Assembly: GCA_038244055.1 (NCBI GenBank)
Contig: JBBRTW010000224.1
Location: 1 to 11,134 of the forward strand
Direction: 5' to 3'
Origin: DASPKW01 sp038244055
Lineage (GTDB): Bacteria; Planctomycetota; Phycisphaerae; Tepidisphaerales; Tepidisphaeraceae
Length of the DNA: 11,134 nt
This document shows, one piece after another, positions 1 through 5,747 of this stretch. The translations under genes were made by a program, and so were the position numbers. The notes beneath the pieces are model-generated. The model did no database searches, was not told the DNA's origin, and was given only the letters and a program-made list of their open reading frames with translations. Position 1 is the first letter of the stretch. The number at the start of each line of letters is the position of its first letter.

Positions 1-882
<882 letters not shown>

Positions 883-914
883 GATGCGGCGCGGGGAAAC
901 ATGTCGAGGTCACT

Positions 915-1961
915 ATGCGATTGCATGAATGGTGTCAGTTCAAATGGATCGGACTCTGCCTGGCGGCGGTCGGCGCGGGGTTGTTCGCCGCGCAACCCGC
1001 GGCCGCCGATGGCCCGACGACGGCCCCCGCCGCGCAGACGATCGCGGTCCCGGCCAGCATCGAGGCCTATTGGTCCGCCGATCTGTACGCCAAGACATCG
1101 GGTTATGTGATCGATGTGAAATACGATCTGGGGGACCACGTGATCAAGGGGAAGACGATGGCGGTTCTCCAGGTGCCGGAACTGGAGAAGAACCTGGCCC
1201 AGGCCAAGGCGGCGCTCGAAGCCAAAAGGCAGATGTTAAAGGCGGCCGATGCGGTGATCGCCCAATCGCGGCAGGCGCTGACGGTGGCGCAGAAGCAATT
1301 GGAGAGCTACAAGGTGGACCTGGATTATCAGCAGGTGACGCTGAAGCGCCAGCAGGAGTTGTCCGCGGGCAGCGCCATCACGCCGCAGCAGCTCGATGAG
1401 GCCCGCAACAAGGCGGAACTCGCCAAGGCCGGCCTGGACATCGGCGAGGCCAAGGTGAGCTCCGCGCAATCCGACATCCAACTGGCCGAGGCCAACCGCG
1501 CTGTCGCCGCCGCGCAGGTGGACGTTGCCGATGCGGCGGTGAATGAAGTGCAGACGCTGCTGGATTACACCCAAATCACCGCGCCATTCGACGGGATCAT
1601 CACCAAACGGCAGGTGAGCATCGGCGATCTGGTGCAGACCGCCACCGGCAACCGCGGCGCGCCGATGTTCACGCTTCAGCAGATCGAGACGGTGCGCGTG
1701 TTCTGCGACGTGCCGGAGTTGAAGGCCGCGGGCATATCGGTGGGAGACCGGGCCGATGTGAAGGTCTACGGGCTGGATGGACAGGTCATCGCCGCCACCG
1801 TGACGCGCATCGCGACATCGCTCAACCCGGTCACCCGCACGATGCGGGCCGAGATCGATCTGAAGAACCCCGGCGAGGCGCTGCGGCCGGGAATGTACGC
1901 GCAGGTCACGCTGACGGTGCGACCGGCGGCGCGGGTCGCCGAGACGCCGCCGCCCAAATAG
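915..1961 (+). CDS. Periplasmic adaptor (membrane fusion protein, HlyD/AcrA-type) of the RND pump
   Basis: 348 residues, normal for an RND adaptor, which bridges the inner-membrane pump and the outer-membrane channel. Residues 1-31 look like a signal peptide, with a hydrophobic core at about 11-26 and probable cleavage after AAA at 31. A short TTAPA linker follows. The first lipoyl half-motif is at about 56-90 (AKTSGYV, then GDHVIKGK). A long alpha-hairpin coiled coil rich in Ala, Gln and Glu spans about 90-215. The second lipoyl half is at about 217-243 (YTQITAPFDGIIT, then GDLV). A beta-barrel and membrane-proximal domain runs from about 255 to 336 (RPGMYAQVTLTV). The tail is Pro-rich. There is no lipobox, so the protein is probably soluble or membrane-associated by other means. 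The ATG at 915 has a GAGG at 906-909 five bases upstream. It starts 32 bases after the RND gene and ends 28 bases before the channel gene, consistent with one operon. Confidence 0.95.
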   Translation: MRLHEWCQFKWIGLCLAAVGAGLFAAQPAAADGPTTAPAAQTIAVPASIEAYWSADLYAKTSGYVIDVKYDLGDHVIKGKTMAVLQVPELEKNLAQAKAALEAKRQMLKAADAVIAQSRQALTVAQKQLESYKVDLDYQQVTLKRQQELSAGSAITPQQLDEARNKAELAKAGLDIGEAKVSSAQSDIQLAEANRAVAAAQVDVADAAVNEVQTLLDYTQITAPFDGIITKRQVSIGDLVQTATGNRGAPMFTLQQIETVRVFCDVPELKAAGISVGDRADVKVYGLDGQVIAATVTRIATSLNPVTRTMRAEIDLKNPGEALRPGMYAQVTLTVRPAARVAETPPPK

Positions 1962-1973
1962 GCTTTCGTTGAC

Positions 1974-1981
1974 GGGAAGGA
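1974..1981 (+). promoter_or_regulatory. Ribosome binding site fixing the outer-membrane factor start
   Basis: GGGAAGGA ends eight bases before the ATG at 1990. This favours that ATG over an in-frame TTG at 1969, which lies upstream of the site and would put extra polar residues ahead of the signal peptide. Confidence 0.75.
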
Positions 1982-1989
1982 ACAGACAC

Positions 1990-3438
1990 ATGGCAAACCG
2001 AATGGTCCGCGCGGCGCTGGCGATGCGCCGGGCCGCGCTGGCGCTGCTTCTGGCGATATCCGGCTGCGCGACGGAGCAATATGCCCGGCCCGAGCCTCCA
2101 TCGGTCGCCCCGACGACCCAGCCCTCCGCCTCGCTGTCGATCGGTGGCGCGGATGTGCGGCCGATGTATCGCGAGCTTCTGGCGGTAGACCTGCCGACGG
2201 TGCTGCGCGTCGCATCGGCCCGGAATCTCGACATCGAGCAGGCCCGCCAGCGCGTCGAGGCATCGCGGGGGCGCTACGAAAGCAGCGTCGAAGCGGTGTT
2301 TCCCATCTTCGCGCCGGCCGTGGCTTACCAGCACCTCGAAGGGGTCAACCAGAACGCCAACGGCACGCTGACCGCCGCCAATTTCACGAATTTTCTCCCC
2401 GCCATTTCGGTGCAGTGGATTCTGAACCCCGGCCGAGTCGTGTACGACATCATCGCCTCGAAGCGGCGGATGGAAGCCTCGGAGCAGCAGCAGGACGCCA
2501 TCGAGCTCGACACCTCCCGCACCGCCGCGCTGCAATACTACGATCTGGTGCTTGCCCAGGCGCAACTCGGCGTCGCCCGCCAGGCCGTCACCGAGGCCGA
2601 GGAACTGGTCCGCATCACCAAACTCCGGGTGAAGACCGGCATCGGCCTGCATGCCGATGAACTGCGCGCCGAGGCGAATCTGAGCGGGCTGGAGCAGGAT
2701 GTGGTGCTGGCGCTGAATCGCTTCTACCAGGCTTCGGTGGTCCTCACGCTGACCCTGCACCTCGATCCGGTGGTGACGCTCGTGCCCCGCGCCGATTCGG
2801 TGCGGCAGGAGACGCTGGTGCGCGATGATTTGCCGATCGACGAATTGCTGGCGATCGCCCTTCGATATCGCCCCGACCTCGAAGCCGCCCGCAGCCTCTT
2901 CAAATCGGCCGAGGCGGATTCGGGCACGGCGCTCTGGGGCGGGCTGGCCCCGCAACTTCAGGCGGGCTACACCTTCGGGGGCATCCAACCCCAACTCTCC
3001 GGCAAGACCTACGGGCTGCACGAGCAGCAGAAAGCCGGCGTCAGCGCGAGCTTCGCCTTCGGGCTCTCCACTTTCGGGCAGGTCAAGACGGCCAGCGCCA
3101 ACGAGCGCTCGGCGGCCGTGGATGTGCAGCGGCAGATGGATCAGGTTCGGGCGGCGGTGGTTTTGGCGCACCAGAACAGCGCTGCCAACGCCAAGCTCAT
3201 CCCCGTCGCCCGCAAGCAACTCGATTCCGCCGGTGAGGCGCTCAGGCTGGCGCAGGCGAATCTGAAGGCCGGCACCCTGCTCACCATCGATGTGCTGCAG
3301 GTGCAGTTCGAGGTCGATCGCGCCCGCCTTCGTTATGCCGATGCGGTTGTCCATTACAACCAGGCGCAGGTCAGCCTCCTGGCGGCGCTGGGGATCTCTG
3401 AAAACACCGCGGTTGCGGCTGCGGCTGCGAAGCCATAA
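1990..3438 (+). CDS. Outer-membrane efflux channel lipoprotein (TolC/OprM/NodT family)
   Basis: 482 residues from the ATG at 1990, chosen because GGGAAGGA lies eight bases upstream. The protein begins with a basic region and a hydrophobic core, then ISGC with the cysteine at residue 26. This is a lipobox, so the mature channel is probably lipid-anchored as in OprM. A Pro/Thr/Gln/Ser linker (TTQPSAS) follows. Two outer-membrane-efflux repeats can be placed at about 63-255 and 280-470. Each has an alpha-helical part rich in Ala/Gln/Glu/Arg and a shorter beta-strand part (SVQWILNPG in the first, SASFAFGLSTFG in the second). The order along the chain matches the OEP family, whose trimers form the outer-membrane barrel and periplasmic tunnel. 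It is the last gene of the efflux set and is followed after eight bases by a strong hairpin. The tail is Ala-rich. Substrate is unknown. Confidence 0.94.
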   Translation: MANRMVRAALAMRRAALALLLAISGCATEQYARPEPPSVAPTTQPSASLSIGGADVRPMYRELLAVDLPTVLRVASARNLDIEQARQRVEASRGRYESSVEAVFPIFAPAVAYQHLEGVNQNANGTLTAANFTNFLPAISVQWILNPGRVVYDIIASKRRMEASEQQQDAIELDTSRTAALQYYDLVLAQAQLGVARQAVTEAEELVRITKLRVKTGIGLHADELRAEANLSGLEQDVVLALNRFYQASVVLTLTLHLDPVVTLVPRADSVRQETLVRDDLPIDELLAIALRYRPDLEAARSLFKSAEADSGTALWGGLAPQLQAGYTFGGIQPQLSGKTYGLHEQQKAGVSASFAFGLSTFGQVKTASANERSAAVDVQRQMDQVRAAVVLAHQNSAANAKLIPVARKQLDSAGEALRLAQANLKAGTLLTIDVLQVQFEVDRARLRYADAVVHYNQAQVSLLAALGISENTAVAAAAAKP

Positions 3439-3479
3439 ATAAAACAGCACGGGCCGAGGGGGTTAGCCTCGGCCCGTGC
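3439..3479 (-). terminator. Convergent intrinsic terminator between efflux operon and porin gene
   Basis: A perfect 13-bp inverted repeat, GCACGGGCCGAGG at 3447-3459 and its complement at 3467-3479, encloses a 7-base loop. On the minus strand the stem is followed by a T-rich run (TGTTTTATTTAT, bases 3446 down to 3435), so it is a good intrinsic terminator for the porin gene, about 100 bases after its stop. On the plus strand the stem starts eight bases after the efflux-channel stop, but GC-rich sequence without a T run follows. Termination in that direction should be weaker or need Rho. Confidence 0.85.
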
Positions 3480-3579
3480 CGCGTGTCATCCGATTGGGGT
3501 TTTGCCCTTCGGGGTTTACGCCCGTCAGACGCGGCCCGAATCGTTCAGGTTTCTTTCAGCGAGACTTCTTTCGGCCAGG

Positions 3580-4887
3580 TTACAGCAGGAGCTGGAACTG
3601 AGCGCGGAAGTAGAACTCGTTGTCGCCGTTGTTGGAAAGGATTCCGGCGTTGCTGAAGTCGCCGGGCGATCCATTGGGGAGCCAGCCGGCGTCGAGCGTG
3701 ACCTTGGCCGAATGGCCCTTGAGGTAGTAGTTCACGCCTGCGGTGACTTCGTGGTAGGCGGATTCCGACGAGAGGCTCTGGTGATCGATGTGGACGTAAT
3801 CGTACCGTCCGAAGACTTCCCACTGGGCATCGATCATGTAGGCCGCTTGAACGATGAAGCCGCAATCCCATGAATGGCCGCCGCCGGAAACATCGAGGTA
3901 TCGGCCCGCGACGCCCGCCATGACGGCGAGCTTGCCGGCTTCCCACTCCGCATCCACCGCGTAGCGGTAGTCGTTGAGCGAGTTGTTCTGGGTCCAGTCG
4001 ATGCCGGCGCCGATGACGAGCAGGTCCTTCTTGTTGCCCATCGCGGTCTGGTCGGCATAGCTCTTCCAGTCGCCCATGACCTTGTAGCAGATTCGGGCGT
4101 TGACGCCGAAGTCCGCGTTATTGGGGTTGGGATCCTGGAAGTTGGTGTTCGCCGAGGCGTATCCATCGGTGAAACCGAGAAGAGCGCGGATGTTGGCGTT
4201 GTCGTCGTAGTTGAGCTCGACGCCCTGGGTGTAGGTGTCGCCGCTGAACAGCACCTGGGCGAGCAGGGACTGCTCGACCGTCAACTGGCGATTCGGGTTG
4301 GTGGCGGTTTCGAGATAAACCCGCTCGCGATACTGGCCGACCTTGACGGCCCAGTTATCGGCGAACTTGTAGACGATGTACGCTTCTTCGGCGACAAGGC
4401 TGCCGCCGCTGCGCTCGGTGTTCCAGACGAAGTTGTACCACAGGTTCTTCGTGAAGGCGGTGCCTTCAACGCTGAACTTGAGGCGGGCGGCTTCAAAACC
4501 GTTGTCGGTGTTGGAGCCGCTGGACTTGTCGTTGTAGTTGGTGACGCTGCGGAACTGCCACTGGATGCCCGGGCTGAGCGAGAAGACGCCATCGGCCGAG
4601 CGGATGGTGAACTTATCGTCCATGTAGCCGGCATTGACTCCGCCGCTGTCCATGGCCAGAAGCTGGCTGCGGCGATCGGCGTCGCGAACCACCGAAGAGA
4701 CGGCGGCATCGACGTCCTTGGCGGTATAGGACGGGCCGCTCTGGGCCTTGAGCTGCTGAACCTGCGCCTGGAGGGCGTCGATCTGCTTCTGCAGATCCTG
4801 CTGGCTGGGCTGCTCCGCCCAGGCCGACGTGGCTGCCAGTCCAAGGACTGCGCCGAACAACGCGGGGATGGTCCTGCGTTTGGTCAT
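3580..4887 (-). CDS. Outer-membrane porin, phosphate-selective O/P-like
   Basis: 435 residues from the ATG at 4885-4887; upstream in-frame ATGs would add an unlikely arginine-rich leader and lack a good ribosome site. Residues 1-24 are a clear signal peptide ending ATSAWA. Residues 28-50 form a short coiled coil (LQKQIDALQAQVQQLKAQ). The rest is alternating beta-strand sequence rich in aromatic and acidic residues. Landmarks are FTIRSADGVFSLSPGIQWQFR (about 93-113), GFEAARLKFSVEG (130-142), YRERVYLETATNPNRQLTVE (186-205), and EVTAGVNYYLKGH near 380-392. This order resembles OprO/OprP-type porins, which are trimeric channels for anions such as phosphate or polyphosphate. The C-terminus is FQLLL, not the usual terminal phenylalanine. 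It stands alone, with no phosphate-transport genes nearby, so the solute is not determined. The long open frame antisense to it is a codon-composition shadow. Confidence 0.88.
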   Translation of the reverse strand: MTKRRTIPALFGAVLGLAATSAWAEQPSQQDLQKQIDALQAQVQQLKAQSGPSYTAKDVDAAVSSVVRDADRRSQLLAMDSGGVNAGYMDDKFTIRSADGVFSLSPGIQWQFRSVTNYNDKSSGSNTDNGFEAARLKFSVEGTAFTKNLWYNFVWNTERSGGSLVAEEAYIVYKFADNWAVKVGQYRERVYLETATNPNRQLTVEQSLLAQVLFSGDTYTQGVELNYDDNANIRALLGFTDGYASANTNFQDPNPNNADFGVNARICYKVMGDWKSYADQTAMGNKKDLLVIGAGIDWTQNNSLNDYRYAVDAEWEAGKLAVMAGVAGRYLDVSGGGHSWDCGFIVQAAYMIDAQWEVFGRYDYVHIDHQSLSSESAYHEVTAGVNYYLKGHSAKVTLDAGWLPNGSPGDFSNAGILSNNGDNEFYFRAQFQLLL

Positions 4888-4892
4888 GTGAG

Positions 4893-4900
4893 TCTCCTTT
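4893..4900 (-). promoter_or_regulatory. Ribosome binding site of the porin gene
   Basis: Read on the minus strand this is AAAGGAGA. Its AGGAG core lies six bases upstream of the ATG at 4887. It is the best Shine-Dalgarno match in the window and fixes the porin start. Confidence 0.85.
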
Positions 4901-5014
4901 CCCGGGAGGTTCGAATTGAACCGCCCTAAAAACCTATCGGCGACGAGCGACCAACCCGCCGCCACGAAACCATTCAACGGCGACATCGGTGAACCTTCCG
5001 ATCGTCGCCGCATT

Positions 5015-5041
5015 CGCCGGGTCGTCTCGGTCTACCCGGCG
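5015..5041. repeat. Inverted repeat CGCCGGGT / ACCCGGCG
   Basis: A perfect 8-bp inverted repeat (5015-5022 with 5034-5041) around an 11-base loop, about 130-150 bases upstream of the porin start. No T run follows on either strand, so it does not look like an intrinsic terminator. It could be an RNA hairpin in a porin leader or a protein-binding site. Confidence 0.6.
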
Positions 5042-5055
5042 ACCCCACGTTTCGT

Positions 5056-5135
5056 GTTCCGGCAACGCTGCCGGAGAACCTCGACGAGCGCCGGAACAAA
5101 TTCAGCGATCGAGGCGTTCCGGCCACGCGCCGGAA
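5056..5135. repeat. Cluster of GTTCCGGC / GCCGGAAC palindromic units
   Basis: GTTCCGGC occurs at 5056-5063 and again at 5116-5123. GCCGGA occurs at 5070-5075, 5090-5095 and 5129-5134. They form two local hairpins: TCCGGC/GCCGGA with a 6-base loop at 5058-5075, and TTCCGGC/GCCGGAA with a 5-base loop at 5117-5135. There is also a longer-range pairing of 5090-5097 with 5116-5123. The repeated unit and nested symmetry resemble intergenic palindromic (REP/BIME-like) elements, but only this copy cluster is visible. Confidence 0.6.
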
Positions 5136-5198
5136 TCCATTATCGAATTTATTACATCTGGGTTTGCCGCGTACCACCCGGGCGATTCGCCGGCTGGT

Positions 5199-5213
5199 GT
5201 GCGCTCCGCGCAC
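5199..5213. repeat. Short hairpin GTGCGC-TCC-GCGCAC
   Basis: A perfect 6-bp stem with a 3-base loop lies just beyond the stop of the candidate small ORF on the minus strand. No T run is present. It may be part of a structured RNA covering about 5199-5319. Confidence 0.5.
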
Positions 5214-5217
5214 GCGG

Positions 5218-5331
5218 TCAAAGGTGGGCTTCCTGCCTTCGCATCCTCCGCCAGGAGGTGCTTAATTTCTCAAGGTCGGTAACCAGCGGCTCCTTCCCGA
5301 ACCGGCGTCCTGCGACCTTCAATCGACACAT
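5218..5331 (-). CDS. Candidate small ORF, 37 residues, function unknown
   Basis: An ATG at 5329-5331 opens a 37-codon frame ending in TGA at 5218-5220. An AAGGA lies about ten bases upstream. The product would start MCRLKVAGRRFGKEP and end MRRQEAHL. It is strongly basic, with no signal peptide or membrane segment, and about 26 of 37 codons end in G or C, similar to the neighbouring genes. The same DNA also folds well: CCTCC/GGAGG at 5245-5258 and AAGGTCG/CGACCTT at 5272-5319 both lie inside it. It may therefore be a structured RNA or part of an interspersed repeat. I do not recognise the peptide. It lies downstream of a candidate minus-strand promoter and upstream of the porin. Confidence 0.3.
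   Translation of the reverse strand: MCRLKVAGRRFGKEPLVTDLEKLSTSWRRMRRQEAHL
5245..5319. repeat. Two nested-scale hairpins inside the small-ORF region
   Basis: CCTCC at 5245-5249 pairs with GGAGG at 5254-5258 across a 4-base loop. AAGGTCG at 5272-5278 pairs with CGACCTT at 5313-5319 across 34 bases, with CGGT/ACCG as a possible inner stem. Together they suggest a folded RNA on one strand, but the strand cannot be told from symmetry alone. Confidence 0.45.
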
Positions 5332-5417
5332 CGTTCTGCGATCCTTGTTATCGACACCAAGCCGCGAAACTCTTCAATTTGCTTAAGGCATTATGAAGAT
5401 CGTGTAAACGCGGCCGG

Positions 5418-5448
5418 CACATACTCCGCGCGGCGGCGGACTTGTCAA
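5418..5448 (-). promoter_or_regulatory. Candidate sigma-70-type promoter reading toward the porin
   Basis: On the minus strand a perfect TTGACA (5443-5448) is followed after 19 bases by TATGTG (5418-5423). The -35 box is ideal, but the spacer is long and the -10 box weak. A start near 5411 would precede the small ORF by about 80 bases and leave a leader of about 520 bases before the porin ATG. Confidence 0.3.
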
Positions 5449-5489
5449 TCGTCTTGGATCGCGGATATGCCATTCGACTATCATCGTCG

Positions 5490-5519
5490 GATCGAACGAT
5501 GCGTTTGGATCATTTTTTT
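5490..5519 (+). terminator. Terminator-like hairpin with T7 run, orphan on the plus strand
   Basis: GATC(G)AACG at 5490-5498 pairs with CGTT(TG)GATC at 5502-5511 across an ATG loop, with one G-T pair and one bulged G. An A and seven Ts follow directly (5513-5519). This is the layout of a plus-strand intrinsic terminator, yet no plus-strand gene lies upstream of it within the intergenic region. It may end an unannotated small RNA or an antisense transcript. The low GC content of the stem makes it moderate at best. Confidence 0.4.
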
Positions 5520-5546
5520 GCGTCATTGCCCCGGATTTATCTCGCC

Positions 5547-5595
5547 CGATGTAACTGCATGGAAACAATGCAGTTATCGTCCGATTTATCGGACG
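5547..5595. repeat. Two adjacent perfect palindromes
   Basis: TAACTGCAT (5552-5560) and its complement (5568-5576) form a 9-bp stem with a 7-base loop. The outer CGA/TCG can extend it past a 2-base bulge. Immediately next, CGTCCGA (5578-5584) and TCGGACG (5589-5595) form a 7-bp stem with loop TTTA. No T run follows on either strand. They are AT-richer than their surroundings and could be an operator pair or an RNA element after the nuo operon. Confidence 0.6.
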
Positions 5596-5716
5596 TAAAC
5601 TGGGCCATTGTGACAGTCTGAGCGATGATCGCGCGGCGTGGGGCTGATGCGCTATTTTTTAAGGGACGCGCCCCGATTTGAGCCTGCCCCAAATAGAAGG
5701 AATCACAAGCTGAATT

Positions 5717-5746
5717 CATCGCAATGCGCCGCTGCCATCTGCGATG
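5717..5746 (-). terminator. Weak hairpin just after nuoN
   Basis: CATCGCA (5717-5723) and TGCGATG (5740-5746) form a 7-bp stem with a 16-base loop, one base beyond the nuoN stop. The minus-strand sequence after it (AATTCAGCTTGTGATTCC) is only mildly T-rich. It may help end the nuo transcript or protect its 3' end. A canonical terminator for the operon is not visible. Confidence 0.2.
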
Positions 5747-5747
5747 T

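Larger units (their letters stand above)
4888..5747. other. 860-bp intergenic region rich in inverted repeats
   Basis: This region lies between the porin start and the nuoN stop, both on the minus strand. No protein of recognisable family is encoded. It contains, from left to right, an 8-bp inverted repeat (5015-5041), a cluster of TTCCGGC/GCCGGAA palindromes (5056-5135), further hairpins (5199-5213, 5245-5258, 5272-5319), a candidate small minus-strand ORF (5218-5331), a candidate minus-strand promoter (5418-5448), a plus-strand terminator-like hairpin with a T run (5490-5519) and two adjacent palindromes (5547-5595). Stretches of up to 156 codons are open here, but they are Arg/Pro-rich, lack ribosome sites and overlap these repeats. 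I did not recognise a tRNA, tmRNA, RNase P or SRP RNA. Confidence 0.8.

Noticed and set aside
3874..4929. 351-codon plus-strand frame antisense to the porin
   Set aside because: The porin frame has a signal peptide, strong ribosome site and family motifs. The antisense frame mirrors its codon bias and has a hydrophobic Val/Gly-rich low-information sequence.
4974..5213. 79-codon minus-strand open frame over the palindromes
   Set aside because: Its peptide simply reflects the GCCGGAAC units (repeated VAGT-like words) and it has no ribosome site or recognisable domain.
5221..5330. Possible 6S or SRP RNA, suggested by patches such as GGCAGGAAGCCC on the minus strand
   Set aside because: The ordered conserved core of neither RNA (SRP GGAAGGNAGCAGCC, or the 6S central bubble flanked by long stems) could be aligned by eye.
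4916..5386. 156-codon plus-strand open frame in the intergenic region
   Set aside because: It begins inside the porin leader, has no ribosome site, is rich in Arg/Pro/Ser and runs through several palindromes, so it is most likely a chance frame in GC-rich DNA.
5383..5568. 61-codon minus-strand frame between the twin palindromes and the candidate promoter
   Set aside because: It starts within the 9-bp palindrome, lacks a ribosome site and crosses the candidate promoter.
5537..5719. 60-codon minus-strand frame after nuoN
   Set aside because: It has no ribosome site, no family resemblance, and its 3' part is the palindrome pair.
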